Assembly (NCBI GenBank): GCA_021296025.1
Contig: JAGWBF010000008.1
Span: 1 to 25,998, forward strand
Length of the DNA: 25,998 bases
Reading direction: 5' to 3'
Source of the DNA: Dehalococcoidia bacterium
GTDB lineage: Bacteria; Chloroflexota; Dehalococcoidia; Lucifugimonadales; JAGWBF01
In this document: one piece after another, positions 6,047 through 14,792 of the stretch
How positions within the stretch are numbered: position 1 is the first letter of the stretch
Layout: each line of letters opens with the position of its first letter
Position numbers and translations under genes: made by a program
The notes under the pieces: generated by a model
Seen by the model: only the letters and a program-made list of their open reading frames with translations
Told to the model about the DNA's origin: nothing
Databases searched by the model: none

Positions 6047-7111
6047 TCACAGGTTCGGCACGATCTGGTCGCACAGCAGGGACACAGCCTCATCCACGTC
6101 GGGGCCCAGCTCGGAGAACATCAGCTGCCTGAAGCCCTGCTGATGTGCCGTATCCCGAACCTCCAGCATTCTCTCCAGGCACTCCCCCGGGGTGCCCGCG
6201 ATGAACATGGCGTCCACCATGGAGTCCGTAACCATCGCCCGGAACTCGTGGGGACCGGCCCTCTTCTTCTCGACCTCGTCCAGGCGCTCGACGTCGGGAA
6301 TGGCCACTCCCAGGCTCTCTATATCCTCGTGGGTGAAGCCCTGGCGGTACATGGCCAGGATTCGGTTCCCGGTGTTCTCTTTGACGAAGTCCCGTGCCCG
6401 GTCCCTGTCGTGGGACAGGGATATCTTGATTTCGGCCACCTTGGGGACCGAGGCCGGGTCCTTTCCCGCTGGAACCGAACGGTCGAACATCTCGAGGATC
6501 TCAGGCACCCTTCCTGTGCGCAGGGCCGCCAGGTAGTGTCCCCCAAAGATCAACCCATCCATGCAGGCGGCGCTGACGGCAAGCCCCTTGGGACCGTTGC
6601 TACCGGAGTAGATGCTTATGGGAGTGGCCGCCCTGAAGTTCAGCTCGAAGGTAGCGTCGGGATTGAAGTGGTAGTAGTCCAGGAGGCCGGGATAATCGGC
6701 AAAGCAGACCCCCTCGCCGTCCAGGAGCCGTCGCAGGCTCTGGGCGGTTTCCCGCAGGATGCTGACGGGCCGGGGCGTGCGCACCAGCCTTGGAGTACGG
6801 GGATTGCCTCTGCCCAGCCCGATGACCAGCTCCCGGCCGTCCATCACCTCGCTCAGAGTGGCGGCCGAGTCTGCCAGGTCAACAGGGTTGCGGAAATACT
6901 GGATGTTGACCGCCGTCCCCAGCTTGATGTTCAGGTTGTATGCCATGGCTGTCAGGACCACGAAGGACTGGCGGCTCCGTAAATTGTCCGTAACCCATAG
7001 CTGGGAGACCCCCTTGGCCTCTCCCTCTTTGGCCAGTTTGACCAGGTGGGGGAGGGTGACGTGGGCGTAGGTGGGCAAATGGAATTGCATCCCTACTTCC
7101 ATGTTTGACAT
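6047..7111 (-). CDS. LLM-class (luciferase-like) flavin-dependent oxidoreductase
   Basis: The 354-residue product fits the bacterial luciferase-like superfamily (PF00296), TIM-barrel enzymes using FMN or F420. Supporting segments are GMQFHLPTYAHV near the N-terminus, KGVSQLWVTDN (strand plus D-N), NIKLGTAVN, RNPVDLADSAATLSEVMDGRE, and ELVIGLGRGN, the usual order in this family. The length is normal. The substrate cannot be read from sequence; relatives include alkanal monooxygenases, F420-dependent dehydrogenases and N5,N10-methylene-tetrahydromethanopterin reductases. The ATG at 7111 is preferred to the one at 7129 because AAAGGA (7124-7119) lies seven bases before it. The gene is single, with its own putative promoter and a dyad upstream. 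Confidence 0.9.
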   Translation of the reverse strand: MSNMEVGMQFHLPTYAHVTLPHLVKLAKEGEAKGVSQLWVTDNLRSRQSFVVLTAMAYNLNIKLGTAVNIQYFRNPVDLADSAATLSEVMDGRELVIGLGRGNPRTPRLVRTPRPVSILRETAQSLRRLLDGEGVCFADYPGLLDYYHFNPDATFELNFRAATPISIYSGSNGPKGLAVSAACMDGLIFGGHYLAALRTGRVPEILEMFDRSVPAGKDPASVPKVAEIKISLSHDRDRARDFVKENTGNRILAMYRQGFTHEDIESLGVAIPDVERLDEVEKKRAGPHEFRAMVTDSMVDAMFIAGTPGECLERMLEVRDTAHQQGFRQLMFSELGPDVDEAVSLLCDQIVPNL

Positions 7112-7147
7112 AACATATTCCTTTCTCATGGGCTTCAGTTCAAGTAG

Positions 7148-7162
7148 AGGTGTTCTACACCT
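7148..7162. promoter_or_regulatory. Short perfect dyad in the upstream region of the flavin oxidoreductase
   Basis: AGGTGT-TCT-ACACCT is a perfect 6-base inverted repeat around a 3-base centre. It would cover the expected transcription start of the minus-strand promoter at 7163-7190, a position suited to a repressor site. It could equally form a small hairpin in the mRNA leader. Confidence 0.4.
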
Positions 7163-7190
7163 ATTCTAAGGGTGAAGCCGAATCTGTACA
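7163..7190 (-). promoter_or_regulatory. Possible promoter of the flavin oxidoreductase gene
   Basis: Read on the minus strand, TGTACA (7190-7185) and TAGAAT (7168-7163, five of six) are separated by 16 bases. Transcription would start about 45 bases before the chosen ATG at 7111. Confidence 0.4.
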
Positions 7191-7240
7191 GAGTTCGGCC
7201 AGGCTTCTTCGTTGTAGGGAGGGGCGCCGGGTGCCTGTTG

Positions 7241-7246
7241 TATAAT
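7241..7246 (+). promoter_or_regulatory. Probable -10 box of the tRNA-Pro promoter
   Basis: A perfect TATAAT lies 34 bases before the tRNA. No good -35 element is present at 16-18 bases upstream; the TTGTAG at 7212-7217 is too far away. The evidence is therefore the -10 match and its position only. Confidence 0.4.
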
Positions 7247-7280
7247 GCCCCAGACGGGCACACTTGCCTGTTACCTCGGG

Positions 7281-7355
7281 CGGGGCGTGGCGCAGCGGTA
7301 GCGCGCCTGGTTTGGGACCAGGAGGTCGGCAGTTCGAACCTGCCCGCCCCGACCA
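7281..7355 (+). tRNA. tRNA-Pro, anticodon TGG, with encoded CCA
   Basis: The acceptor stem CGGGGCG (7281-7287) pairs fully with CGCCCCG (7345-7351) and has the C1-G72 pair typical of bacterial tRNA-Pro. D stem GCGC/GCGC (7290-7293, 7301-7304), anticodon stem CCTGG/CCAGG (7306-7310, 7318-7322) with loop TTTGGGA and anticodon TGG at 7313-7315, variable loop of five, T stem GGCAG/CTGCC with loop TTCGAAC. A7352 is the discriminator and CCA is encoded at 7353-7355. It reads CCA and, by wobble, other proline codons. Confidence 0.97.
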
Positions 7356-7395
7356 TCCGCCAACCCTCGTAACCCCTAAGGCCGGAAGTTCTTCC

Positions 7396-8469
7396 CTACC
7401 AGTCCGGGTCTGTGTCGTCGGGGTTGTTGTTGGTGAGGCGTATCTGGCTGGAGCCGTCGGCATCCATCACGAATATCTCGCCGGTCCCGTACAGGTAGGA
7501 CACGAAGGCGATACGGTTGCCATCCCGGGACCATGCCGGCTGCGAGTCTTCGGAATCGTTGAAGGTCAGCCTGCGAACGTCCGAGCCGTCGATGTTCATG
7601 GTGTATATCTCGCTGTTGCCGTCCCGGTCCGACACGAACACCAGCCTCTTGCCATCGGGAGACCACTGGAACTGCCAGTTGCGCCCGTTGTCCTTGGTGA
7701 GAGCCTTCTGGCCGGTACCATCCTCATTCATCAGGTAGATGTCCAGGCCTCCTTCGCGTTCGGACAGAAAGGCGATGAGCTTACCATCGGGAGACCAGTC
7801 AGCCTGGTTGTCCGCCGAGTCGGTCAGATTCCTGATGTTGACGCCGTCGGGATTCCTGGTCACTATGCCCCCCTCCTGGACGCCATCTACGCTCTCGTTG
7901 AAGGCGAGCCACTCTCCATCAGGAGACCAGCCGGTAAGGAACGGCTGGGTATCATCGGATGTCACCTGCTTAATGTTGGCCCCATCGGCATCGATCATGT
8001 ATATCTCGTGAGTGCCGCTGCGGTCGGATACGAAGGCTATCCTTTGGCTATCGGGCGACCACAGGTGCTGGGAATCAGTCCCCAAGGAGCTGGTCACGTT
8101 TATAATGTCCTCTTGGCTGAGGTCTATCCGGTTGATCTCCGTATTCCCACTCTCGTCGGAGAGAAAGGCGATGTACTTCTTGTCAGGCGACCATTTGGGC
8201 TGCCTGTTGGAAGCACCATTGTTGGTCAGCTCCTCTACGTTCTCGCCGTTGGAGTCCATCACCACGATGTCTCTGCCGCCATCGGTGGTGGAAACGAACA
8301 CTATCTGGTCTGACCCCGAGCCCCCGCACCCCCACACCCCCATGAGGACCAGGGTCAGGGCGCCAATGGTGAAAAATGAGAGCCGCCGGGGACTCCGCCA
8401 TGAAGGGCGAGCTTGTACTTTGGCCCCCTTGGTGGCTGCGTCGCAAAGAGGTTCTTTTAGACCCGTCAT
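7396..8469 (-). CDS. TolB-like beta-propeller (PD40 repeats) lipoprotein
   Basis: The 357-residue product has a basic N-terminus, a hydrophobic segment (about residues 30-47) and VWGCGG with Cys48, a plausible though imperfect lipobox, suggesting a lipid-anchored extracytoplasmic protein. About seven repeats of roughly 42 residues follow (nucleotides about 8313-7399). Each is of the form W-S-P-D-G-x-x-I-A-F-x-S-D-x-x-G-x-x-x-I-Y-x-M-x-x-D-G, the PD40/TolB propeller motif. The last blade is completed by a C-terminal DPDW, as in a closed ring. The start at 8469 (GGGGGA just upstream) is chosen because a longer frame to 8622 would overlap the preceding flavoprotein gene and bury the signal. No Tol-Pal partners are in view, so it is probably not a true TolB. 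It may bind a protein or glycan on the cell surface. Confidence 0.85.
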   Translation of the reverse strand: MTGLKEPLCDAATKGAKVQARPSWRSPRRLSFFTIGALTLVLMGVWGCGGSGSDQIVFVSTTDGGRDIVVMDSNGENVEELTNNGASNRQPKWSPDKKYIAFLSDESGNTEINRIDLSQEDIINVTSSLGTDSQHLWSPDSQRIAFVSDRSGTHEIYMIDADGANIKQVTSDDTQPFLTGWSPDGEWLAFNESVDGVQEGGIVTRNPDGVNIRNLTDSADNQADWSPDGKLIAFLSEREGGLDIYLMNEDGTGQKALTKDNGRNWQFQWSPDGKRLVFVSDRDGNSEIYTMNIDGSDVRRLTFNDSEDSQPAWSRDGNRIAFVSYLYGTGEIFVMDADGSSQIRLTNNNPDDTDPDW

Positions 8470-8569
8470 CCATTCCCCCAAGCAGTTCCGGATGCTGGAT
8501 TTTATCAGACAACATCCGATGACCATCTTCTGGTTGCTGTCCGAGTTACGACAAAAAACGACGGGTCGG

Positions 8570-9781
8570 TCAGTCGCGCCGGGTGGGGGAGGCGTTCGCC
8601 GCATGGGGTACCACGCCCGCAAGCACAGGGCTTACCAAGGTCAAGGCCTTGCTGAGCGGAGGATAGCTGAGGGCCTTTGTGATGGCGCGGCTGTGCCAGT
8701 CGAAAGAGGGCATCAGAGAACCGCCAAGATGGGACGACAGGCCGTTGGCGACGACGGCGTTTGCCAGGTAGGAGATCTGGTTATCATCCAGGGATTCGAA
8801 GAAACGACGGGCGAGGGAGCCGACCTTAAGCTCTTTGGAAAGAAGGGACTTCCACTTCCTCTCGTAGGTGCTGAGGCTTCCGGTCGAAAAGTCGTTCCGC
8901 TTGAAGGCATCTTCCAGGCAGTCTGACGCCGCATCGCTGGACAGGAGGGCGTAGTATATGCCTCCGCCGGTAGTAGGCTTGACCTGCCCAGCCACGTCAC
9001 CCACGGCCAGGATGCGATGCCCGTAGGTCCTGGATGGAGGCTTGAGGGGAATGCCCCACTTGGAGGGCCCGCGCAGAACATCCGCTATCTTTCCCTCGGA
9101 TTTTAGCTGGGCAATCAGGCCGTCGAGGTGCTCCATGGCCCGATGGCGGGCCAGGAGGCCCACCAATGCACGGCCGTTGCTGGTGGGGACCAGCCAGGCA
9201 AAGAATCCCGGAGCCACCGAACGCCCCACGTAGATGGAAATTCGGTCGATCTCCGGCGCTTCCACCTCGGCCTGGGCCGCCCCTACGTAGTCGTCGGGTC
9301 TCCCCAATCCAGCCTTGAAACTCAGCTCGGAGCCAAAGCCGCTGGCGAGCACAACCGCCTTGGCCTCGCCGGTCCACTGACCGGAACCGGTGGTGAACCG
9401 TACCTGACACCGGTCTTCCTTAACCGTGACCTCCGTGGCCCGGCTGCCCAGGAGATAAGCGGCCCCGGCATCCTTGGCCTTCTCCGCCATGGATGCCACG
9501 TATCCTACCCGGTCGATGATGTGGGCCTGCACCCCACCGACGGAAAGCTCAGAGGTGCGGCCGTCGGGGGTGACCAACCGGGCTGAACGAACGCTCTTGT
9601 AGATGAGATCGGGGTGAGGCGGATAGCGGTCTATGCACTCCGTGCCTACTATGCCGGTACATAGCTTGTCGCCGACATTCTGCCTCCAGTCGGCGACAAG
9701 GACATCATGTCCTAGTGAAGCCAGCCTGTAGGCGGTGTTGTTACCTGCGGGCCCGGCTCCTATGACGATTACATCGTTCAA
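8570..9781 (-). CDS. Geranylgeranyl-reductase-family FAD oxidoreductase
   Basis: The 403-residue flavoprotein begins with VIVIGAGPAGNNTAYRLA, the GxGxxG FAD site (Gly8-Gly13). It also has VGDKLCTGIVG (GGR-type C-x-G segment), VLASGFGSEL, and AVGDVAGQVKPTTGGGIYYAL, the second FAD motif typical of geranylgeranyl reductases and digeranylgeranylglycerophospholipid reductases. These enzymes saturate isoprenoid chains of chlorophylls, archaeal lipids or quinones; in a bacterium of this type a menaquinone or carotenoid side chain is a reasonable guess only. The start is TTG at 9781, which gives the usual N-terminus directly before the FAD motif, but only a weak GCAGG precedes it. The TolB-like gene lies 100 bases downstream on the same strand and may share the transcript. 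Confidence 0.88.
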   Translation of the reverse strand: MNDVIVIGAGPAGNNTAYRLASLGHDVLVADWRQNVGDKLCTGIVGTECIDRYPPHPDLIYKSVRSARLVTPDGRTSELSVGGVQAHIIDRVGYVASMAEKAKDAGAAYLLGSRATEVTVKEDRCQVRFTTGSGQWTGEAKAVVLASGFGSELSFKAGLGRPDDYVGAAQAEVEAPEIDRISIYVGRSVAPGFFAWLVPTSNGRALVGLLARHRAMEHLDGLIAQLKSEGKIADVLRGPSKWGIPLKPPSRTYGHRILAVGDVAGQVKPTTGGGIYYALLSSDAASDCLEDAFKRNDFSTGSLSTYERKWKSLLSKELKVGSLARRFFESLDDNQISYLANAVVANGLSSHLGGSLMPSFDWHSRAITKALSYPPLSKALTLVSPVLAGVVPHAANASPTRRD

Positions 9782-9961
9782 GCCAGGGAGGCCTGCCGAC
9801 CATCTGTTGGGGAAGCGGCGTTGTAGTTGGGTGAATCCATGCTATTGCCTGACTATATCCTGCTGGCTCTACCTTGTCCAATGTGTAATCGCGTGGACGA
9901 CCCGGCTTTCGGAATATCCAGCCGACCAAGCTGTGCGGTAGCTATAGTTCGAGGGCTATCC

Positions 9962-9967
9962 TATAAT
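9962..9967 (+). promoter_or_regulatory. Probable -10 box for the HbpS/GlcG-like gene
   Basis: A perfect TATAAT lies 57 bases before the chosen ATG in the 243-base divergent gap (9782-10024). No good -35 box lies at the right distance. I see no other structure in this gap. Confidence 0.4.
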
Positions 9968-10024
9968 GGATGACATTAGGGAACCCCACTGTTCCATATC
10001 CAAATGTGGAAGGAAGGTGAACCA

Positions 10025-10444
10025 ATGGAAAGATTGACCACGGCAGAGGCGGAGACCATTCGAGATGCGGCCAAGGCCAAAATACTGGAAATGGGAGCAA
10101 AGATGAGCGTGGCGGTGGTGGATGAGCGGGGAGACCTCATCACCATGGTCAGGGTGGACGGGGCCCCTTGGCGCACCCCCCGGATCTGCCAAGCCAAGGC
10201 TGTAGCATCAGCGGCCTTTGGGCGGTCCAGCAAGGACATGCTCGAAATGGCCCAGACTCCGGTTATGCGCGGCCTGATGGCTATGGAGAATGGAAGAATG
10301 ATCCCGGGTCAGGGAGCGCTTCCGGTGTTCAAGGGCGACGAGCTCGTGGGCGCGGTCGGTGGCAGCGGCGGCACTGCCCAGCAGGATGAGGATGCGGCCA
10401 GGGCAGGAATTCAGGCTGTGGCGGGGCTGACGACGGTAGACTAG
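10025..10444 (+). CDS. HbpS/GlcG-family (DUF336) protein
   Basis: The 139-residue product matches the GlcG/HbpS family (PF03928): SVAVVDERGDLITMVRVDGAPW near residues 28-49, KAVASAAFGRSS, GRMIPGQGALPVFKGDELVGAVGGSGGT and a closing QQDEDAARAG. HbpS in Streptomyces binds haem and senses redox stress together with a two-component system; other members are encoded near glycolate or diol metabolism genes, and most are of unknown role. No sensor kinase is nearby here. The start at 10025 is preferred to the ATG at 10004 because AGGAAGGTGA (10011-10020) precedes it. The gene faces the FAD oxidoreductase with only 20 bases between the stop codons and no room for a separate terminator. Confidence 0.85.
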   Translation: MERLTTAEAETIRDAAKAKILEMGAKMSVAVVDERGDLITMVRVDGAPWRTPRICQAKAVASAAFGRSSKDMLEMAQTPVMRGLMAMENGRMIPGQGALPVFKGDELVGAVGGSGGTAQQDEDAARAGIQAVAGLTTVD

Positions 10445-10464
10445 TTGCCCGCCCAGAAGCGCCC

Positions 10465-11631
10465 TTAAGCCAAGACGTTGTAGCGGTAGCGGGAGCGCAT
10501 TAGATCTGCCTCCTCGAAGCGGGAGAACCGCAGAGGCCGGATGTCCACGGCTTTTGCCTTGCCTTCCAGGACCAGCTCGGCCATGGAGATGCCTATCATG
10601 GCGGCCAGCTTGAAGCCGTGGCCGCTGAAGCCGACGGCACAATACAGGCCCGAAACCCCATTCACCCGGTCTAGGATGGGATGCCAGTCGGGGGTGATGG
10701 TGAAGAGCCCCGACCAGCCGTCCTGAAATCCGCCTTCAGACATGGCGGGCATACGGTGCACCAGCTTGGTTGTGTACTCCTCCACCATATCCAAATCCAC
10801 GCCCTGGTTGTAGGTGTCCGGGTCCGCCGGGTCTTCCCGCCCCCCGACCAGGGTCAGGTGCGTGGAATCGGGTCTGAAAGAGAACTCCTGAGCGATATCC
10901 CCCACCCCTGGGTGCTGCGGTATCCTGCCGGCGGGGCGCCGCATGATCAGCAGCTGGTGACGCACCGTATCCAATGGCAGCTCAATTCCCAGGGGTGACA
11001 CCAGGCTCCTGGCCCACGGGCCGGCGGCTACGACCACGGTGTCGGTCTCAATTCGCTCCTGGTCGCTGACCACGGCGGTTACTCTGTCGCCGCTGGTCTC
11101 GATGCTCCTCACCGGGCTGCTGAGAATGACCTTGGCGCCAAGCTCCCTTGCCATGGCTGCGTAGCCAGATGTCACAGAGTGGGGGTCTGCATAGCCCGAC
11201 TGGGGTTCGTAAGCCATGCCTCCGGCATCCTGCACGCTGAGCATCGGGGCTATTTCCGCCACATCGCCAGCCGTCACCAACCGGGTGTCTATCCCCAGCT
11301 CCTGCTGCATCGCCACGTTCTGCTCGATTGCCTCCCTGTCCTGGGGGCCGACCACTACCAGATACCCCGTGGTCACATAGCCGGCCTCAGCCCCCACAAC
11401 TTCCGGGAAGCTCCGGTATATCTTCATGCTCTCCCAAGCCATGAGCGTCGTAACTGGATTGGAGTAGTGCATACGGCAGATGGCTTGGGACTTCCCCGTT
11501 GAGCCGGACCCCAGCGTATCCCTTTCCAGCAGGACAAGGTTCTTCGCCCCCATGGCGGCCAGGTTGTACAGGATGCTGCATCCCATCACCCCGCCGCCGA
11601 TGATGACTATGTCGGCTGTTGTTGCCACCAT
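10465..11631 (-). CDS. FAD-dependent oxidoreductase (DAO/sarcosine oxidase type)
   Basis: The 388-residue product begins with DIVIIGGGVMGCSILYNLA, the FAD dinucleotide site of the DAO family (PF01266), and continues with LLERDTLGSGSTGKSQAICRMHY, where the GSGSTGKS loop is typical of sarcosine oxidase beta subunit and related amine or dimethylglycine dehydrogenases. VVVAAGPWA and the C-terminal GLYCAVGFSGHGFKLAA complete the FAD fold. The substrate is probably a secondary or N-methylated amino acid, but this is family inference. The length fits a single-domain enzyme. The ATG at 11631 is preceded by GGGAGA. It lies 65 bases downstream of the O-antigen-ligase/TPR gene on the same strand and may be the last gene of that unit. 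Confidence 0.9.
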   Translation of the reverse strand: MVATTADIVIIGGGVMGCSILYNLAAMGAKNLVLLERDTLGSGSTGKSQAICRMHYSNPVTTLMAWESMKIYRSFPEVVGAEAGYVTTGYLVVVGPQDREAIEQNVAMQQELGIDTRLVTAGDVAEIAPMLSVQDAGGMAYEPQSGYADPHSVTSGYAAMARELGAKVILSSPVRSIETSGDRVTAVVSDQERIETDTVVVAAGPWARSLVSPLGIELPLDTVRHQLLIMRRPAGRIPQHPGVGDIAQEFSFRPDSTHLTLVGGREDPADPDTYNQGVDLDMVEEYTTKLVHRMPAMSEGGFQDGWSGLFTITPDWHPILDRVNGVSGLYCAVGFSGHGFKLAAMIGISMAELVLEGKAKAVDIRPLRFSRFEEADLMRSRYRYNVLA

Positions 11632-11696
11632 GCTCTCCCGGTGTTTTCGGCTTGCCTGCGCTTACCCGGAGCTACGCCGGCCAACTACAGGATGGG

Positions 11697-14600
11697 CTAC
11701 TGGTTTAGTAGCTCATCCCTCTGCTCCCGGTGCTGTCGTGCAAGGTCATCCTCGCCCGTAAGGTCGTATATCTCGGCTAACTGGTTGTGGGCGTCCCTGG
11801 CTGCGGGCCCGGCCGGATCTTTTTCAAGGCTGCTATTCAGGGCTTCCAGAGCATCCCCCGTCCGCTCCAACTTGCGAAATGCGATTCCCTGCAACACAAG
11901 GGCTATAGCTGCCTCTTCGTCCTCCCCTGAAAGTTCCAGGGAGCTGGTCGCATTCTCCAGGGCAGACCCAAAATCACCCTCTTGGAGCAGCTCCTGAGCT
12001 CGGGCGTTATAGGCCCTCAACAAGGTGCTGGTCAGAGCACCTGTTGCCTCTTCGTTACCCTCGAACCGGGCCAGGCTCCCTTCCAGGCTCTCAATTGCCT
12101 GCTCATTCAGTTCCAGGTTCAAGTAAGCTGACCCCAGGGCATCATAAATGTTGTAGTGGAGAGGCAGCATGCCGGTCAGCTCCAGATGGTACCTGATCGC
12201 CTCATCTGCCTTGCCGGAGTAGCCCAGTCTGGCCAGGGTCATGGCTGAGTTTGCCACCTTCAGCTTGGCTTGGGGAGAGGTGGGGTTCTCCTGGTGGCCT
12301 CTGAGGTCGGCGAGATAGGCTTCTTCGGCGCAGCGCCCGTAGGAGACGACTTCGGAAGGGCGACCGTCGAACTGGTCGTCAGGGCCCAAGTCGAACACCT
12401 CGGAACAGCTGGGGAAGGGACGAGCTGCGTTCGTGTTGGATGTAGCTAGGTCCCTGTAGGTATCCAACATGCTGGAGGAGAAGTTGCGATAGTTGGGAAC
12501 GTCCGGGGCCCTGGAGATGGCCTCAGCCATAAGCTGATGTCCCGTGCTGAGCTGCTGCAGGTTAAGGGGGGATGTCGAGACCCCGGACTGGAAATGGTCC
12601 CTGCCCAAACTGGCGGAGCGGGCTGCCACCGCATACTCCCAGCTCCGGTCCCATGTCAGCCATGCTATAGACCCAATCAGCACCACGGCGAGGAATGCGC
12701 CAAGCATGGAAACCGGTCCCCATTGGGGGCCGGAAGCTCCCCTTCTCCGGGCCTGCCTTCCCCTCCTGCGGTTTCTGACCTCCCTTCCCAACGCCGAGGT
12801 GGAAGGGGCCTGCTGGGACCCGACAGCTTCCGCCTGGCGGACTCGCCCGAATGCGTAAGGCAGCACGACAACCAGCGCCAGCAGTACCCAGAAAACCACC
12901 AGGTCCGACTCCCTGGCGACTCCGACCATCATTTCGGCTAGGCGACCGATGATCGCTCCCATCAAGGCCACCAGAAGCCACCGGTGGAGACTCGAGTAGC
13001 TGTGCCAACCCTGGAAAATCTGACGGAGGCCAACTGCGAGGACGGACACCACAAGGCCAATGGACGCGAATAGTCCCAACCCACCCTGCTCCACCCAATG
13101 ATGGATGAAGAAATTGTGGGCTTGGCTCAGCAGCCCACCCAAGGGCGCTTCCAGGGGGAAGGTGTATTTGAACATCTCAGGGCCGTAGCCAATGACGGGG
13201 CGAATGTAGGACAGGGAGAGGGGCTCGTAACCAAACCATGGACGGAACAGGGACAACCGGGCGGACGCTGACCAGATGTCTCCTCTATAGCTGGTGCCCC
13301 GGCTGGGTTGGGCCGGAGACACCTGGGAGGTCTGTGATTCCTCACCGGCCAGGTCGGGGCTGTCCAGCTGGGTCGGCTCCGGCCCCGATGGGGGGTATGC
13401 AAGGAACACGAACAGCAGGACAATGACCCCAGTGCCAGCCAGGACTGCCCGCCTGCCCCATGCGGCGACTACGGGGTGGTCCTTCCCAAGAAGGACGCTT
13501 AGCACGTAGCAGGCCCCAAGCACCAGGCCGATGGCCAGCAATGCAGCTGCCGTCCCGGGCAGTCCCCCAATGTCTCTGAGATCCAGTCCGGGGCTCTCCA
13601 TCGGCGATGGTGTAAGGACAAGCACTAAGAGAAGCACCAACAGCGCTAAGGCCAAGAGGACCATCGCCCTCGCGAAGTTCATAGCTCCTGCCGAGAACCT
13701 GTGAGGCGACACTAAAACTATTGCCCCGATGAGAGTGGAAAGCCCCAACCAGAAGGCGACCATTCTTGCGGCTACGCCGTCCGATAGTCCGAGGGAATCG
13801 ACCAGGTCCAGGAACTCCAACTGGGCAATTACCACAAGCCCATCCAGCACGAGCAGCAGCGCGGCAATGCCAAGTAGGTCTCTGGGAAGAGGCAGGCGCT
13901 CCTTCCAAGTGGATACCACCTCGTTGATCAGGGGCAGGTGAAGCAAAACCAGCAGGCCGTAGGGAACTCCCAGCAGCCAGGAACCGCGGCTTCCCGTCCA
14001 ATAGACGGCTAGGAACTGCATGGCGATCAAGGGTACCCATAAGAGTACCCAGAGGAGCGCGTCTTTCTGGGACTTGGCCCAGCTGCTCAAGGTGGCCAGA
14101 CCTATTCCAAATACAAGGAGAGTGCTGGTGACCAGAAATGCTCCTGTAAAGACAGGGTTGGCCATGGTTGCCGAAACCCTGGCTTGCCCTCCTTCTCCCA
14201 GGTCCCAAGGGTCGAAGCCGTAGTGCTGCATAATGCCGAAGAAGGCGACTAGGGTGCTGCTGGCTACCAGCACGATAAGGATGTTCCAAAGCTGCCGGTA
14301 ACTCTTCAGGTGGGTGGCAACGATGATGAACAGAAAGAAATAGGCGAGGAGGGTGTAGGCGGAGTATCCGAACTGGCCCGAGACCTCACCCCAAAGGCTG
14401 CGGTTAAGGTTTACCGAGAGCACGGTGGAAACTATGGCTACGGCAATGTACAGGACAGCTGCGACAACTATCCAACCTCCGGGGGCGGCCCTCACCCAGG
14501 AGATCGCATTGCTAGGCAGCCTGCCCACGTGATATTGCCGTTGCAGTCCACCCTTTACCACCCACTCAACGATCCAGAGCATCACCATGAAGGCGACCAA

Positions 14601-14792
14601 GATCCTGAGGGCCACGGTCTTGGGTATTTCCACGTAGGAATTGACTGCTTCGGATAGAAGGTAGTCCGGGGGCACGAAGATAAGGGGGACGAGGGCTATG
14701 GTGGCCAGCCACAGGGCCTCCATGCCGTACTCTACATACTTGGCCAAGGTGAGGGCGGGGTTGGTGTCTGCTCTCAGGGCCTGACTTGCCAT
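11697..14792 (-). CDS. Large O-antigen-ligase-like (Wzy/WaaL/PglL) membrane protein with TPR tail
   Basis: The 1031-residue protein has around fifteen hydrophobic spans in its first 690 residues, then a short basic stretch (RNRRRGRQARRRG), one further span (MLGAFLAVVLIGSIAWLTW) and a soluble tail. The long outer loop before the last spans contains YGPEMFKYTF and, near residue 555, AHNFFIHHWVEQGGLGLF, the signature region of the Wzy_C/O-antigen ligase family (PF04932). The tail (about 700-1031) contains tetratricopeptide repeats, such as YNIYDALGSAYLNLELNEQAIESLEGSLA. Relatives polymerise or ligate polysaccharides, or transfer glycans to proteins, on the outer face of the membrane. The start overlaps the stop of the upstream amidohydrolase gene by one base (TAATG), so translation is probably coupled. 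The acceptor and donor are unknown. Confidence 0.85.
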   Translation of the reverse strand: MASQALRADTNPALTLAKYVEYGMEALWLATIALVPLIFVPPDYLLSEAVNSYVEIPKTVALRILVAFMVMLWIVEWVVKGGLQRQYHVGRLPSNAISWVRAAPGGWIVVAAVLYIAVAIVSTVLSVNLNRSLWGEVSGQFGYSAYTLLAYFFLFIIVATHLKSYRQLWNILIVLVASSTLVAFFGIMQHYGFDPWDLGEGGQARVSATMANPVFTGAFLVTSTLLVFGIGLATLSSWAKSQKDALLWVLLWVPLIAMQFLAVYWTGSRGSWLLGVPYGLLVLLHLPLINEVVSTWKERLPLPRDLLGIAALLLVLDGLVVIAQLEFLDLVDSLGLSDGVAARMVAFWLGLSTLIGAIVLVSPHRFSAGAMNFARAMVLLALALLVLLLVLVLTPSPMESPGLDLRDIGGLPGTAAALLAIGLVLGACYVLSVLLGKDHPVVAAWGRRAVLAGTGVIVLLFVFLAYPPSGPEPTQLDSPDLAGEESQTSQVSPAQPSRGTSYRGDIWSASARLSLFRPWFGYEPLSLSYIRPVIGYGPEMFKYTFPLEAPLGGLLSQAHNFFIHHWVEQGGLGLFASIGLVVSVLAVGLRQIFQGWHSYSSLHRWLLVALMGAIIGRLAEMMVGVARESDLVVFWVLLALVVVLPYAFGRVRQAEAVGSQQAPSTSALGREVRNRRRGRQARRRGASGPQWGPVSMLGAFLAVVLIGSIAWLTWDRSWEYAVAARSASLGRDHFQSGVSTSPLNLQQLSTGHQLMAEAISRAPDVPNYRNFSSSMLDTYRDLATSNTNAARPFPSCSEVFDLGPDDQFDGRPSEVVSYGRCAEEAYLADLRGHQENPTSPQAKLKVANSAMTLARLGYSGKADEAIRYHLELTGMLPLHYNIYDALGSAYLNLELNEQAIESLEGSLARFEGNEEATGALTSTLLRAYNARAQELLQEGDFGSALENATSSLELSGEDEEAAIALVLQGIAFRKLERTGDALEALNSSLEKDPAGPAARDAHNQLAEIYDLTGEDDLARQHREQRDELLNQ

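Noticed and set aside
6143..6982. Open frame of 279 codons antisense to the flavin oxidoreductase
   Set aside because: No domain or ribosome site, and the opposite strand holds a complete luciferase-like protein.
7264..8313. Long open frame of 349 codons on the plus strand opposite the TolB-like gene
   Set aside because: It is antisense to the repeat-rich propeller, crosses the tRNA-Pro gene, and its repetitive composition mirrors the repeats on the other strand.
8470..8622. N-terminal extension of the TolB-like protein
   Set aside because: It would overlap the upstream flavoprotein gene and place the signal segment far from the N-terminus.
13342..14289. Open frame of 315 codons on the same strand as, but out of frame with, the O-antigen-ligase-like gene
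   Set aside because: The main frame has membrane spans and the Wzy_C signature; this frame is Arg/Pro/Gly-rich without structure.
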